Assembly: GCA_030426685.1 (NCBI GenBank) | Contig: JAUHYC010000006.1 | Location: forward strand, 62,001-126,000 | From: Alphaproteobacteria bacterium | GTDB taxonomy: Bacteria; Pseudomonadota; Alphaproteobacteria; Rhodobacterales; Rhodobacteraceae | Length of the DNA: 64,000 nucleotides | Direction of reading: 5' to 3' | Part shown: one piece after another, positions 34,590-44,903 of the stretch | Numbering within the stretch: the first letter of the stretch is position 1 | Layout: each line of letters opens with the position of its first letter | The notes under the pieces: generated by a model | Told to the model about the DNA's origin: nothing | Database searches by the model: none | The model's input: only the letters and a program-made list of their open reading frames with translations | Position numbers and translations under genes: made by a program

Positions 34590-35180
34590 TTATGCGGCGC
34601 TTTTCCGGGATCCGCTGACCAGACGAACCGGCGTGCCATCGGCCAGATACAATCGCTCCCAAACGATCTGGCCTGCGCTGATCCTGATCCGGTCATGCAC
34701 AGCCTCGGATGTCAGAAAAGCTTTGGGTGCGGGTGTATGCATGTCCCACCAGCCCTCATTCTGCAGCTCTGCCTCGGCCTGACGGATTTCATCTGTCGCA
34801 AACTGCCACAGCGAGACACCTATCAATGCGTTTTGCGTGGTCTTCCAGTCGCGTGCTCGACTGGCCGAATAGGCAAGACAGGTATGACTGGCCTCCTCGA
34901 CCAGATGCACGCATTCGGTTGAATTCATCACCAGCCGCCTCAGGGCTGAATCCTGAACACGTGCCGGGCCAAGCGTCGAAAACACGGTCCGCTGGATGCG
35001 CGCAGGTGGTGTTTGAACACCGTTTTCCCAGCGCGATACCGTGGTCTGATCGACCTCCAGCATATCAGCTAGAGCGGATTGCTTGAGTCCAACCGACCGG
35101 CGCAACCGCCTGAGCCTTGGACCAAACGCAGGATAGCCGATGGGACCAGACTCATCGGCTTTCACATACCCTGCATTCAT
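34590..35180 (-). CDS. XRE-type helix-turn-helix regulator
   Basis: A 196-residue regulator. The HTH lies near residues 20-72 (FGPRLRRLRRSVGLKQSALA, then EVDQTTVSRWENGVQTPPAR). The C-terminal 110 residues (from DSALRRLVMNSTECVHLVEE) have no domain I recognise but could be a PAS-like sensor. The start MNAGYVKADESG at 35178-35180 is supported by GGAGA 9 nt upstream; the open frame extends further 5' into ntrX's end but shows no sense. The gene follows ntrX by 25 bp and precedes an MFS gene by 43 bp on the same strand. It probably controls that transporter. Confidence 0.83.
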   Translation of the reverse strand: MNAGYVKADESGPIGYPAFGPRLRRLRRSVGLKQSALADMLEVDQTTVSRWENGVQTPPARIQRTVFSTLGPARVQDSALRRLVMNSTECVHLVEEASHTCLAYSASRARDWKTTQNALIGVSLWQFATDEIRQAEAELQNEGWWDMHTPAPKAFLTSEAVHDRIRISAGQIVWERLYLADGTPVRLVSGSRKSAA

Positions 35181-35205
35181 CGGTGCGTTCTCCGGTTTTA
35201 CGAGA

Positions 35206-36615
35206 TTACTCCGCCGGTTCGGGCTCATCGATCTGCGCCACACGCGCACCTGACTTGTTCGAGGTCACCACACCCAGCGATTTCAACTTGCGGTGCAACG
35301 CGCTGCGCTCCATCCCAACGAAGCTGGCGGTGCGGCTGATATTGCCACCAAACCGATTGATCTGGGTCAGCAGGTATTCCCGCTCGAATGCTTCGCGCGC
35401 CTCTCGCAGCGGCAAGGTCGCCAATGCACCAGACAGGACGACACGTCCGGTTTCGTCGGATTTTTCTTCTTCGCTGGGCAGTTCACGCGCCTCAATCGGA
35501 CCGGTGCCATCCCCCAGAATCAATACCCGCTCGATCAGGTTCTTGAGCTGGCGCACATTGCCCGGCCAGGTCATGGTTTGCAGCAAGGCAATGGCCTCAT
35601 CCGAAAGCTCACGCACTGGCAGGCCCTGCGTTTCGTTGCACATCTCTATGAAATGCTGCGCCAGAACCGGGATATCCTCACGTCGCTCTTCCAGCGAAGG
35701 AACCGCGATCGGAACCACATTCAGGCGGTGATACAGTTCTTCGCGGAACCGTTCGGCGGCGATTTCCTCCTCCAGGTCTCGGTTGGTGGACGAAATGACC
35801 CGCAGATCAACCCGCACCTTGTCGCTACCGCCGACACGCTGGAACTGCTGATCAACCAGCACCCGCAGGATTTTCGACTGAGTGCCCAGCGGCATATCCG
35901 CGACCTCATCGAAAAAAACAATACCGCCATGGGCCTCTTCCAACAGGCCGGATTCGATCCCGCGCTCTGACGATTCCCGACCAAACAGAACCTCTTCCAC
36001 CCGTTCAGGCTCGATACCCGCGCAATTCACCGTCACAAACGGTGCGTTTGCGCGGTTGGAATGGGCGTGGATATAGCGCGCTGCGATCTCCTTGCCCGAA
36101 CCCGCAGGCCCGCTGAGCATGACCCGACCGTTCGATTTGGTTACCTTGTCCAACTGGCCCTGCATCGCCCGGAACGAGGCCGACTTGCCGATCATATCGG
36201 AACAGCTGACCTCTTGCCGTTTCAGCGAGGCGTTCTCGCGGCGCAAGCGCGAGGTTTCCATCGCGCGGCGGATCACCACCATCAACTGGTCGATATTAAA
36301 GGGCTTCTCGATAAAGTCGTATGCCCCTTGTTTGATCGCCGCCACCGCAATCTCGATATTGCCGTGGCCGGAAATGATGACCACCGGCACATCCGGGTTA
36401 TCCCGTTTCACCGCTTTCAGAATGTCGATCCCGTCCATACGGCTGTCTTTCAGCCAGATATCCAGGATCAACAGCCCCGGAGGTTCTGCATTGATCGACG
36501 ACATGCACTCATCCGAGTTTGCCGCCAGCCGGGTGGAATAGCCTTCGTCCTCCAAAATATCGGACACCAATTCGCGAATATCGCGTTCGTCATCTACGAT
36601 CAGAATGTCGCTCAT
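35206..36615 (-). CDS. ntrX: NtrX response regulator (AAA+, lacking GAFTGA)
   Basis: Response regulator partner of NtrY, 469 residues. The receiver domain begins ILIVDDERDIRELV, with the phospho-acceptor Asp52 in LLILDIWLKDS. The AAA+ domain has Walker A SGPAGSGKEIAAR and Walker B GGIVFFDEVADMP. The sigma-54-contact loop GAFTGA is absent; the region reads LFGRESSERGIESGLLEEAH. The C-terminal Fis-type helix-turn-helix is GGNISRTASFVGMERSALHR. Sigma-54-dependent activation is therefore unlikely. It starts inside the ntrY stop (4-bp overlap). In relatives NtrYX influences nitrogen, redox and envelope genes. Confidence 0.94.
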   Translation of the reverse strand: MSDILIVDDERDIRELVSDILEDEGYSTRLAANSDECMSSINAEPPGLLILDIWLKDSRMDGIDILKAVKRDNPDVPVVIISGHGNIEIAVAAIKQGAYDFIEKPFNIDQLMVVIRRAMETSRLRRENASLKRQEVSCSDMIGKSASFRAMQGQLDKVTKSNGRVMLSGPAGSGKEIAARYIHAHSNRANAPFVTVNCAGIEPERVEEVLFGRESSERGIESGLLEEAHGGIVFFDEVADMPLGTQSKILRVLVDQQFQRVGGSDKVRVDLRVISSTNRDLEEEIAAERFREELYHRLNVVPIAVPSLEERREDIPVLAQHFIEMCNETQGLPVRELSDEAIALLQTMTWPGNVRQLKNLIERVLILGDGTGPIEARELPSEEEKSDETGRVVLSGALATLPLREAREAFEREYLLTQINRFGGNISRTASFVGMERSALHRKLKSLGVVTSNKSGARVAQIDEPEPAE

Positions 36616-38900
36616 CTTTGGCCTGCTTTCAGTTTGTTTGTTTTAATCGCCTGTTTTTCCGGCGCATCTGTCGGACCACCTGAGGCCCCGGGTAGACGAA
36701 TGACAGCCATCGCGCCGAAATGGTCCTGTCCGTCAAAGACGGGCGAGTCTTCCAATGTCAGCGCTCCGCCATGTTCTTCGATGATTTTCTTGACGATGGG
36801 CAGGCCGAGACCTGTGCCTTCGTCACGGGTTGTAACGTAAGGTTCAAACAGCCGTGCCCGATCTTCGGGCAGCCCGATGCCATTATCCGCAATGGTGATC
36901 ATGGTCCCGGTATCATCGCTGGAAACGGCCACCTTGATCTGTGGCTTGAGGTTATCGGGCGCACCTTTTTCCTTCAGCGTTCCAATGGCTTCGCCGGCGT
37001 TCTTGATCAGGTTTGTCAATGCCTGGCTTAACATTGTTGCATCTACATCTGCCAGAACGGCTTGTTCCGGAAGATCCGCATCAATCTGAACATCCGGCTG
37101 ACCGGCCTGTTGCAACAACACCGCCTCACGCACCAGAGTAACGATGTTTTCCTCACGCCGCTCCGGTTCCGGCATCCGCGCGAATTTCGAAAACTCATCA
37201 ACGATCCGCCGCAGATCATTGGTCTGCCGTACGATCACGTCGGTCATCGATTCCAGGCTATCGCAATCTTCTTCATCCAACTTGCGCGAGAATTTGCGCT
37301 TGATCCGTTCGGCGCTCAGTTGGATTGGGGTCAGAGGGTTCTTGATCTCATGTGCAATGCGCCGGGCCACATCGCCCCAGGCCGCCATTCGCTGCGCGCT
37401 GACCAGATCGGTGACGTCATCAAAGGCCACGACGTACCCCTCAAGCCCGCCATCTTCGCCGCGCCGTGTGGCCATGCGCACCAGCAGGTTTTCCAACTGA
37501 CCTTTCCGGGTCACCTTGACCTCGCCCTGAACAGCCTCCTGCCCGCTTTCCTTCAGCGTATCAAACAAAGGCAGAAACTCGGGCACGGCAATGCCAATCG
37601 CCAGATGCTGCTCACCCCCGGACCACCCCAGCAGACGCTCGGCCGAACGGTTCACGAAGGTCACGCAGCCATCGGGATCAACCCCCACAACGCCAGAGGT
37701 CACCGAGCTCAGCACCGAGTCAAACAGCCGCCTGCGGCGTTCGATATGGCGCGTGTTTTCCAGCAGCGTGTCGCGCTGCCCTTTCAGTTGTCGCGTCATC
37801 TGGTTGAAATATCGGCCCAGCATCGCGATTTCATCATCGCTGGCTTCTTCGTAAACCTGAACGCTCAGATCACCCGCACCAACGCGCTGCGCCGCAGTGG
37901 TCAACCGCCCGACAGGGCGCGAGAGACGTTCTGCGAACCACATGCCCAACGACATGGCAGCCAGGATCAGAATCACGGCAAAGCCCAGATACAGAAGGCC
38001 GAATTCAAACAGAACCCTGCCCCGCTCGCTTTCAAGCTGGCTGTAGAACTGGGCGGTTTCCTTGGTTTCGTCCAGCAAGGTCAGAAGCTCTCCGTCGACC
38101 TCGCGGCTGACATAGAGGTAACGATCCAGATAGGCCTGCAGCGGAACCAGCGCCCGGAATTCACTGTTGTCCCAATCGGCAATGATCGCGATGCCCTGAT
38201 CGCTTGCCTCGATCATCTCTTCGGGTGTTGGTGCTTCGTAGTCGAACAGGTATGAGCGATCGCCACGCGACCGGATCTCGCCATTGCCATCGATCACATA
38301 GGCTTCGCGCAGGCCGCGCTGAATTTGGGCCTGCCCCTTTGCGAGCACTTCCCGCAATTCGGCATCTGAAATGTAATAGTCCAGCGTTCGCGCATTATCC
38401 AGAAATCGCGCGAGCACTGCGGCGTCCTGGGTCAGGCCCTGACGATGTTCCTGCTCATAGGCCTCGGCCGCACTCAACGAAGAGCCCACCACCTGCCGCA
38501 CGCGGTCCGAAAACCATCCCTCAAGCCCGATATTCACAGTCAGACCCGCAAAGATCGCTACCGTAACCGTGGGAACCAGAGCAAGCAGAGTGAACGCACC
38601 AATCAGGCGGAGGTGTAGGCGCGATCCGGCCGATTTCGCCCGCCGGGCCGCGATCAGGCTAAAAAGCTGCCCCAGCACCAGCGCAGCCACGACCAAAACA
38701 TAGACCAGATCGGCCAGCAGAATCAGCCGCAGCGTCGGAGCGGCTGCACCCAGATCAAAAGGACCAATTACGAGATAAGTCGCCAGCGCCAGCACCGGAC
38801 CCAGCACAACCAGCCCCAAGGTGCTAAAATTGCGCATCCTCCGGGACTTGCGCCACCGGTTGATCGATAGGATCGGCCCGTTCTGTGCCCGGGTTGCCAC
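36612..38900 (-). CDS. ntrY: NtrY sensor histidine kinase
   Basis: Membrane sensor kinase, 762 residues. Three hydrophobic helices near the N-terminus (about residues 25-50, 55-80, 98-125) are followed by a periplasmic loop, then a further helix near 300-320. A HAMP domain (MWFAERLSRPVGRLTTAAQR) comes next, then a PAS domain (GVVGVDPDGCVTFVNRSAER). The dimerisation His is in [20 protein letters not shown], and the ATPase has NLIKNAGEAI and GTGLGLPIVKKI. The start is GTG at 38898-38900, with GAGGG upstream. It is coupled to ntrX. The signal is not established. Confidence 0.94.
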   Translation of the reverse strand: MATRAQNGPILSINRWRKSRRMRNFSTLGLVVLGPVLALATYLVIGPFDLGAAAPTLRLILLADLVYVLVVAALVLGQLFSLIAARRAKSAGSRLHLRLIGAFTLLALVPTVTVAIFAGLTVNIGLEGWFSDRVRQVVGSSLSAAEAYEQEHRQGLTQDAAVLARFLDNARTLDYYISDAELREVLAKGQAQIQRGLREAYVIDGNGEIRSRGDRSYLFDYEAPTPEEMIEASDQGIAIIADWDNSEFRALVPLQAYLDRYLYVSREVDGELLTLLDETKETAQFYSQLESERGRVLFEFGLLYLGFAVILILAAMSLGMWFAERLSRPVGRLTTAAQRVGAGDLSVQVYEEASDDEIAMLGRYFNQMTRQLKGQRDTLLENTRHIERRRRLFDSVLSSVTSGVVGVDPDGCVTFVNRSAERLLGWSGGEQHLAIGIAVPEFLPLFDTLKESGQEAVQGEVKVTRKGQLENLLVRMATRRGEDGGLEGYVVAFDDVTDLVSAQRMAAWGDVARRIAHEIKNPLTPIQLSAERIKRKFSRKLDEEDCDSLESMTDVIVRQTNDLRRIVDEFSKFARMPEPERREENIVTLVREAVLLQQAGQPDVQIDADLPEQAVLADVDATMLSQALTNLIKNAGEAIGTLKEKGAPDNLKPQIKVAVSSDDTGTMITIADNGIGLPEDRARLFEPYVTTRDEGTGLGLPIVKKIIEEHGGALTLEDSPVFDGQDHFGAMAVIRLPGASGGPTDAPEKQAIKTNKLKAGQR

Positions 38901-38999
38901 CGTCTGCCCTCATTCTGATGTGCCGCTTGCGCGGCTTACCGCCATATGTCGTGGTCGTTACTGGGTGCGAACCCGAATGCCACGATTTGTGTGGCGATA

Positions 39000-40367
39000 T
39001 TACATCAGTTTGCGGCGACGTGTCACCTGAATATCGAGGTCGGTGATTTTTTTCCGCAGCGTATTCCGGTTAATCCCCAGAAGATCAGCGCATTTTGCTT
39101 GATTTCCACCTGTTGCATCCAGCGCGATTTCAATCAGCGGTGCCTCGACCTCGCGCAGAATACGCTGATACAGGCCCGGTGGTGGCAGGATATTTCCATG
39201 CAGGTCGAAATAGCGGCGCAGATGACGTGCCACGGACGCGGAAAGCTTTTCGCGCTCACCATCCCCCAGCACCGGCTCGACCTCGGGCTGGCTGCCTAAC
39301 ACCATCTCGACCTCGGTCCGCGAAATTTCGTCGGCCCGGCTGGTCAGGACGAGGCGGCGGATTGCGTTTTCAAGCTGACGCACATTGCCCGGCCAGGAAT
39401 ACCGACGCACCAGCTCAACGGCTTCGGGGCTGAGACGGCGCTGGATCCCGCTTTCCCGTTCTTCCCGCAGCAGGAAGTGATCGCTCAGCAGCGTAATGTC
39501 ATCGACGCGTTCGCGTAGAGCAGGAACGTGGATCGTCGCTCCGCACAGGCGATAATACAGATCCTGCCTTACACGACCGCCCTCCATCGCTTCGGTCAAA
39601 TTTGTCTGACTGGTGGCCATGAAACGCGGCACGTGATCGCCCGGTGTATCCATCATCCGAACGATGCGGGCCTGTATCTCATCATCGATGTCAGCGATTT
39701 CATCTATCAGCAACGTACCGCCCCGCACCCGCGCCATGACACGCGCAGGACCTTCCAGATCGCTTAGATCAGCCGCCGTCGCGGTCACGAAAGGCAGCGT
39801 TCTACGATCGGAAAAGTCGTGGATTGCACGCGCGATCAATGACTTACCCGTACCGCTTTCACCTGAGATCATCACCGACAGATCGGTATTCATCACCCGT
39901 GCCACAAGACGATACAGCGCCTGCATCACCGGAGTTCTCCCGACCAGAGGCAGCTCTTCGGGGCGCTCTGCGGCGGGGTCAGCAGGCTCGGCCTGAGCGC
40001 GCTGCTTCTGATCCAACGCGCGGGCAGTCCGTTTCATCAAATCCGGCAGATCGAAAGGTTTGGGCAGATAGTCATAGGCGTCAGCCTCAGCCGCCTGGAT
40101 CGCCGTCATGATGGTGTTCTGGGCCGAGATCACGATAACCGGCAAACCGGGTCGGTCCTGTGCGATCTTGGGCAACATCTCCAGCCCGTTTCCGTCCGGC
40201 ATCACCACATCCGAGATCACCACGTCGCCTTTCCCCTCGGCGACCCAGCGCATCAGTGTCGTCAGCGAGGAAGTGGCATGTACCTTGCAGCCCGCTCGGG
40301 TCAGGGCCTGCGTCAGAACCGTGCGGATCGTCCGATCATCATCGGCAACCAGTACTGTACCATCCAT
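39000..40367 (-). CDS. ntrC: NtrC nitrogen regulator (AAA+, lacking GAFTGA)
   Basis: Response regulator of nitrogen control, 455 residues. The receiver has Asp53 in [13 protein letters not shown]. The AAA+ domain has Walker [14 protein letters not shown] and Walker [13 protein letters not shown]. The stretch where GAFTGA should stand is deleted: [20 protein letters not shown] runs straight on. The C-terminal DNA-binding helix is [20 protein letters not shown]. Rhodobacter capsulatus NtrC is known to lack this loop and to activate housekeeping-sigma promoters, so the same is expected here. Its start shares one base with the ntrB stop (TGATG). A 99-bp gap separates it from ntrY. Confidence 0.94.
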   Translation of the reverse strand: MDGTVLVADDDRTIRTVLTQALTRAGCKVHATSSLTTLMRWVAEGKGDVVISDVVMPDGNGLEMLPKIAQDRPGLPVIVISAQNTIMTAIQAAEADAYDYLPKPFDLPDLMKRTARALDQKQRAQAEPADPAAERPEELPLVGRTPVMQALYRLVARVMNTDLSVMISGESGTGKSLIARAIHDFSDRRTLPFVTATAADLSDLEGPARVMARVRGGTLLIDEIADIDDEIQARIVRMMDTPGDHVPRFMATSQTNLTEAMEGGRVRQDLYYRLCGATIHVPALRERVDDITLLSDHFLLREERESGIQRRLSPEAVELVRRYSWPGNVRQLENAIRRLVLTSRADEISRTEVEMVLGSQPEVEPVLGDGEREKLSASVARHLRRYFDLHGNILPPPGLYQRILREVEAPLIEIALDATGGNQAKCADLLGINRNTLRKKITDLDIQVTRRRKLM

Positions 40368-41446
40368 CAGATGCTCTCCTTTTCATGCGCATCCCGCGGC
40401 GCACGCCGCAGGGACAGGCGGAATACGGTGCGTCCGGGCACCGACTCCGCGGAAATCCAGCCGTCATGGTCGGATATGATCTTGCTGACCAATGCCAGCC
40501 CAAGACCGGTGCCATTTTCCTTGCCCGAGACGAACGGATCGAAAATATCGCTACGGATGTCCTCGGGCAGTCCCGGTCCGTCATCGATGATCTCGATCTG
40601 CAGCGGTAAAGAATGCCCGGACCCGTCGCTGCGCCTCAGGCGGAACGAATGCTCGAAATAGGTCCGTAGCCGGATCGTGCCACTGCCATCTGCCGCTTCC
40701 GAAGCATTCTTGAGCAGGTTCAGCACGACCTGCAGGAACTGATCCGGGTCGCCATAGGCCAGCGGCAAGGACGGGTCGTAATCCTCGACAATGGTCATAT
40801 GCGCACCAAATCCCAGCAGTGCCGACCGGCGGGCGCGGTCCAGGACGTCATGGATATTGACCGGCCTGAAATCGGGTTGAGACAGGTTTCCGAACTGCTC
40901 CACCTGCTCCAGCAGTTTCACGATCCGGCGGCTCTCTTCGACGATAAGGTCTGTAAGTTCAAGGTCTTGCTGTGAGATATTCATGCTAAGAAGCTGGGCG
41001 GCACCTGTGATTCCCGCCAACGGGTTCTTGATCTCATGCGCCAACATCTCGGCCATCCCGATTGCCGATTGCGCCGCCGATTTCACAGTGTTACCGCGTG
41101 TCATCCGGCCTGACAGTTCGCGGGGTGATACAATCACGATCATCGAGCCGGGATGGCCTACCAATGGCCCAATCTGCAACGCACATTGCAGCGGTGCGCG
41201 ATTGCCCGATCCTACATCCACATCATTCACGAACAAGGGTGTCCCCTGTTGGCGAGCGCGCAAAAACGCCTCTTCCAAGGGCGCGTCGACGGCCAGTTGA
41301 TCCCAGACCGGATGACCGACCACAGCCTTGCGGGACGCGTTCAGAAACCCCTCGCCCGAAGAATTGACATCAGCAATGCGATCCTCGGCATCAATGATGA
41401 AGGCCGGAACCGGCAGCGAAGCCCAGATGCTCTGATCCGAGATCAT
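40367..41446 (-). CDS. ntrB: NtrB nitrogen sensor kinase/phosphatase
   Basis: Soluble two-component kinase that phosphorylates NtrC and is controlled by PII protein. Length is 359 residues. The N-terminal PAS-like domain starts [20 protein letters not shown]. The phospho-accepting His137 lies in [20 protein letters not shown]. The ATPase has [22 protein letters not shown] and [12 protein letters not shown]. No membrane segment is seen. The start MISDQSIW at 41444-41446 overlaps the dusB stop as ATGA; the longer open frame 5' is antisense to nothing useful and lacks domain sense. The PII genes glnB/glnK are not in this window. Confidence 0.95.
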   Translation of the reverse strand: MISDQSIWASLPVPAFIIDAEDRIADVNSSGEGFLNASRKAVVGHPVWDQLAVDAPLEEAFLRARQQGTPLFVNDVDVGSGNRAPLQCALQIGPLVGHPGSMIVIVSPRELSGRMTRGNTVKSAAQSAIGMAEMLAHEIKNPLAGITGAAQLLSMNISQQDLELTDLIVEESRRIVKLLEQVEQFGNLSQPDFRPVNIHDVLDRARRSALLGFGAHMTIVEDYDPSLPLAYGDPDQFLQVVLNLLKNASEAADGSGTIRLRTYFEHSFRLRRSDGSGHSLPLQIEIIDDGPGLPEDIRSDIFDPFVSGKENGTGLGLALVSKIISDHDGWISAESVPGRTVFRLSLRRAPRDAHEKESI

Positions 41447-42426
41447 GCCGCCACCTCCGCAGAACCGCTCAGCGCATCCCCGATCAGGCGAAGCACCTCG
41501 TCTGTATCGCGTGAGGTCAGAACGGCACGACGCAAGCTCGCAGGTGTGCCCGCCGCATCCATGTACCATCCCAGATGCTTGCGTGCGACACGCAAACCCA
41601 GTTCAGCGCCATAGAACTCAAGCATTGCCTGATAGTGGCCCCGCACCATCTCAATCAGAACGGCGCCGCTGGGTATCGATGGTGCGTCGGCTCCGTAAAG
41701 GTCATGACACATCTGCGCCAGAAGCCACGGTTTACCCTGTGCCCCCCTGCCCACCATCACGCCGTCGGCACCGGATTGCGCCAACGCGGTCCGGGCAGCA
41801 TCGGTATCAACAATATCTCCATTCGCGATGACGGGGATCGAAACCGCCTCTTTCACCGCCCTGATGGCCTTCCAGTCGGCTTGCCCCTTGTAAAACTGGC
41901 AGCGTGTTCGCCCATGGATCGTGACCATCTGAATCCCCGCGTCCTGCGCACGCCGCGCCACGTCCGGCGCATTCAGCAGGGTGTCATCCCAACCCAGTCG
42001 CGTTTTCAGGGTTACCGGAACATCAACCGCCCCGACCACGGCTTCGATCAGGGTCAGCGCGTGATCCGGGGTCTTCAACAGTGCCGAGCCGGAATAACCG
42101 TTGGTCACCTTCTTGGCCGGACAACCCATGTTGATATCGATCACCCGCGCACCGCGGTCGGCGACCTGTCGGGCAGCTTCGGCCATCCAGTGCGCCTCGC
42201 GCCCGGCCAGTTGCACGGCGGTATTTTCCACATCTGCCGACAATTCGGCCCGTTCGCGCACGCCAGGCTTGGCCTGCACCATCTCTTGGCTGGCGACCAT
42301 CTCGCTCACCACCATCCCGGCTCCGAACTGCATCACCAGATCGCGGAACGGCCGGTCGGTGATTCCGGCCATGGGGGCCAACAGCACCGGTGGGGTCAGG
42401 TGTTTCTCAGCAAGACGCAGGGTCAA
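41443..42426 (-). CDS. dusB: tRNA-dihydrouridine synthase (DusB/NifR3)
   Basis: Flavoenzyme that reduces uridine to dihydrouridine in the tRNA D-loop. Motifs: VLLAPMAGITDRPFRDLV near the start, VIDINMGCPAKKVTNGYSGS with the catalytic Cys, VTIHGRTRCQFYKGQADW and IANGDIVD. The gene was first named nifR3 in Rhodobacter because it leads the ntrBC operon. The start is uncertain: a TTG at 42424-42426 preceded by AAGGA fits the family N-terminus (327 residues), whereas the in-frame ATG lies 84 bp further up and would add a non-family hydrophobic stretch. It diverges from ispDF. Confidence 0.93.
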   Translation of the reverse strand: MTLRLAEKHLTPPVLLAPMAGITDRPFRDLVMQFGAGMVVSEMVASQEMVQAKPGVRERAELSADVENTAVQLAGREAHWMAEAARQVADRGARVIDINMGCPAKKVTNGYSGSALLKTPDHALTLIEAVVGAVDVPVTLKTRLGWDDTLLNAPDVARRAQDAGIQMVTIHGRTRCQFYKGQADWKAIRAVKEAVSIPVIANGDIVDTDAARTALAQSGADGVMVGRGAQGKPWLLAQMCHDLYGADAPSIPSGAVLIEMVRGHYQAMLEFYGAELGLRVARKHLGWYMDAAGTPASLRRAVLTSRDTDEVLRLIGDALSGSAEVAA

Positions 42427-42519
42427 TGTGCCTAATCCTTGAGCAATCGTGTTTCTGATATCGAAAGCGCAGCGTATGAACAACAAAACGACGGCAATCA
42501 AGCCCATCAAATCGCCACA

Positions 42520-42536
42520 TGCCTAATTTTTAGGCA
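42520..42536. promoter_or_regulatory. Inverted repeat between dusB-ntr and ispDF, possible operator
   Basis: A perfect dyad TGCCTAA-TTT-TTAGGCA lies near the middle of the 181-bp divergent intergenic region. It is far more AT-rich than its surroundings, and TTGACG (possible -35 of ispDF) starts 3 bp to its right. It has no T-run pattern of a terminator in either direction that would serve a gene. A regulator binding here could affect both operons. Confidence 0.4.
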
Positions 42537-42607
42537 AATTGACGCGGGTGATTGCCTCTACATTCACCGCCCCCTAAACATTGCCCCAATCAGGAGAACA
42601 ACCACAC

Positions 42608-43738
42608 ATGAGCACCGCCGCCATAATTGTCGCCGCAGGACGAGGCCAACGCGCCGGAGGTGGCACCCCCAAACAGTGGCGCGCGCTGGGTGGGCGCCGG
42701 GTGGCTGACTGGACACTGGACCGCTTTCGGGGACGTGTGGACCACATCGTTCTGGTCCTGTCGCCCGAAGATACCGACGCCTGGCAGGAGTTCCGCGCCT
42801 CCAACCTGATATTGGCCGAAGGCGGTACCGACCGGGCCGGATCCGTGCGCAACGGCCTGTTGGCCTTACGCAACCACGGGATTGAAAAGGTTTTGATTCA
42901 CGATGTGGCCAGACCCTGCGTCAGCAATCGCATCATCACCGATACGCTCACGGCGCTCGACTCCCATCCCGCCGCAGCCCCCGGGCTTGCGGTGACCGAT
43001 GCGCTCTGGACCGGCGATGGTGTGGTAGTAACCGGAACACAGGATCGGGCCGGGCTGTACGCTGCGCAGACACCGCAGGGGTTTCACTATGACGCGATCG
43101 TTGCGGCCCACGCGGCCCATCCCGGCGGCGCTGCGGATGATGTCGAGGTTGCGCGTGCTGCTGGCCTGAGCGTTGCCACAATACCGGGTGATGCGGATAA
43201 CCTGAAAATCACCCGGCCCGAGGATTTCGACCGGGCGGAACGCATAATGGGAACAAATATGGATGTAAGGCTGGGCAATGGATATGACGTGCACCGCTTT
43301 GGTGACGGGGATCATGTGATCCTTTGCGGTGTCGAGGTGCCGCATGATCGCGGGCTACAGGGCCACTCGGACGCCGACGTGGGCATGCACGCGGTAACCG
43401 ATGCGATCTACGGTGCGCTGGCGCAGGGTGATATCGGGCAACACTTCCCGCCCTCCGACCCGCAATGGAAGGGCGCGGCCAGCGCGATATTCCTGCGCCA
43501 TGCGGTCGAACTGGCCGGGCGAATGGGCTACCGCATCTCGAATGTCGATTGCACGCTGGTCTGCGAATACCCCAAGATCGGGCCGCATGCTGAGGCCATG
43601 CGTACCGAGATGGCGCGGATCATGGACCTGCGCAGCGATCAGGTCTCGGTCAAGGCCACAACCTCGGAGCGGTTGGGCTTTACCGGCCGAAGCGAGGGGA
43701 TCGCCTCGCTCGCCACCGCTTGTCTGGTGAAATCATGA
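42608..43738 (+). CDS. ispDF: Bifunctional IspD/IspF enzyme of the MEP isoprenoid pathway
   Basis: Fusion of two non-consecutive MEP-pathway enzymes, 376 residues. IspD (about residues 1-215) has [20 protein letters not shown] (CTP-binding) and [15 protein letters not shown]. IspF (about 218-376) has [12 protein letters not shown] (metal-binding Asp and His), [20 protein letters not shown] and the C-terminal [18 protein letters not shown]. Such fusions are established for alphaproteobacteria. The ATG at 42608 follows CAGGAG. Its stop overlaps pgpA (ATGA), which in turn overlaps cinA, making a tight three-gene operon. Confidence 0.97.
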   Translation: MSTAAIIVAAGRGQRAGGGTPKQWRALGGRRVADWTLDRFRGRVDHIVLVLSPEDTDAWQEFRASNLILAEGGTDRAGSVRNGLLALRNHGIEKVLIHDVARPCVSNRIITDTLTALDSHPAAAPGLAVTDALWTGDGVVVTGTQDRAGLYAAQTPQGFHYDAIVAAHAAHPGGAADDVEVARAAGLSVATIPGDADNLKITRPEDFDRAERIMGTNMDVRLGNGYDVHRFGDGDHVILCGVEVPHDRGLQGHSDADVGMHAVTDAIYGALAQGDIGQHFPPSDPQWKGAASAIFLRHAVELAGRMGYRISNVDCTLVCEYPKIGPHAEAMRTEMARIMDLRSDQVSVKATTSERLGFTGRSEGIASLATACLVKS

Positions 43739-44232
43739 CCGCCGCGCGGCTGATCGGAACCGTCTGCGGCGTCGGCTATCTGCGCCCGGCCCCCGGTACA
43801 TGGGGCTCGCTGGCTGCCTTGCCGTTGGCATGGCTGCTGCACGTGATCGGCGGGTTTCCTCTGCTGGCTATCGCCACCATCGCGGTCTTTGTCGCGGGCC
43901 ACTGGGCCACTCGCGTCATGACGGAGGGGCAGGACGATCACGACCCATCCGAGATTGTGGTCGACGAGGTTGCGGGCCAGTTCATCGCCATCTGGGCCAT
44001 TTCCTACCCTTCATGGGCGCACGGGATTGAGATCACGGAACTCTGGCCGGGCTGGATCGCTGCCTTTGTCCTGTTCCGTCTGTTTGACATCACCAAACCC
44101 GGACCCGTCGGCTGGGCCGATCGTCGCGGAGACCCGATGGGTGTGATGCTGGACGACGTGATCGCAGGAATATTTGCCGCAATCGGTGTGCTGATCCTCG
44201 CAGCATTGGCGCATGGAGTAATGGGCCTATGA
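43735..44232 (+). CDS. pgpA: Phosphatidylglycerophosphatase A
   Basis: Inner-membrane phosphatase that makes phosphatidylglycerol from its phosphate. The 165-residue protein has [20 protein letters not shown] at the N-terminus, the acidic motif [20 protein letters not shown] (metal-binding), and [20 protein letters not shown], all diagnostic of PgpA. About four helices are present. The start overlaps the ispDF stop by 4 bp, and its own stop overlaps cinA by 4 bp. Confidence 0.95.
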   Translation: MTAARLIGTVCGVGYLRPAPGTWGSLAALPLAWLLHVIGGFPLLAIATIAVFVAGHWATRVMTEGQDDHDPSEIVVDEVAGQFIAIWAISYPSWAHGIEITELWPGWIAAFVLFRLFDITKPGPVGWADRRGDPMGVMLDDVIAGIFAAIGVLILAALAHGVMGL

Positions 44233-44711
44233 ACGTGCCCGACCTGCTGGGGCGCGCCAAAGCACGCGGCGTCATGATCGCCACTGCCGAAAGCTGCACC
44301 GGCGGTATGGTCGCCGCAGCGCTGACCGACATTCCAGGCAGCTCCGCTGTGGTCGAGCGCGGCTTTGTCACCTACTCCAACTCCGCCAAGCAACAGATGC
44401 TGGGGGTGCAGGCCAAAACGCTGGAAACCTTCGGTGCCGTCTCAGAAGAGGTCGCACGCGAAATGGCCGACGGCGCGCTGCGCCGGTCACAGGCACAGTT
44501 GGCGGTCTCCATCACCGGAATTGCCGGGCCCGGCGGGTCCGAATTCAAGCCCGAAGGTCGGGTGTGTTTCGGGTTGGCGATGGCAGGTCAGCCCACCACA
44601 ACTGAAACCGTTGAGTTCGGTGCCTCCGGTCGCGCCACTGTGCGCCGAAACGCCCGCGACCATGCCTTGACCCTGCTGCTGAGCGGCCTTTCCAACTTTG
44701 CCCAAAAATAG
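44229..44711 (+). CDS. pncC: CinA C-terminal-domain protein, nicotinamide-nucleotide amidase
   Basis: Stand-alone CinA C-terminal domain of 160 residues, predicted to deamidate nicotinamide mononucleotide in pyridine salvage. Motifs: [60 protein letters not shown]. The N-terminal molybdopterin-like domain of full CinA is missing, as is usual for the PncC form. It is the last gene of the ispDF-pgpA operon. The 192 bp that follow before amtB contain a weak minus-strand hairpin but no gene I can support. Confidence 0.9.
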   Translation: MNVPDLLGRAKARGVMIATAESCTGGMVAAALTDIPGSSAVVERGFVTYSNSAKQQMLGVQAKTLETFGAVSEEVAREMADGALRRSQAQLAVSITGIAGPGGSEFKPEGRVCFGLAMAGQPTTTETVEFGASGRATVRRNARDHALTLLLSGLSNFAQK

Positions 44712-44903
44712 GGCCTTTCACATAAAAGCTGCACGTTTCGTTATCACTTGAAAAAAGGGCGTCGAAATAAGCGCCCATCCGCGCAATCGCCTCTTTTTTC
44801 CTCATTCCCTCTCCGCTTCAACGCGCTCCACATCACTCAGGGCGCGCTGGCCCGTGGCAAATCACGGTGATCCGGCGCCCAACAAGGGAAAGGAGAGCGG
44901 CCC

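Noticed and set aside
44752-44776. Possible minus-strand terminator between cinA and amtB
   Set aside because: The stem is only 5 bp with a 10-nt loop, and the leftward reading frame above it (from 44805) runs antisense through cinA without coding character.
44712-44903. Search for a sigma-54 (-24/-12) promoter upstream of amtB
   Set aside because: TGGCCC and TGGCAA occur, but no GG-N10-GC spacing was found. Given the missing GAFTGA loop in NtrC, none is expected.
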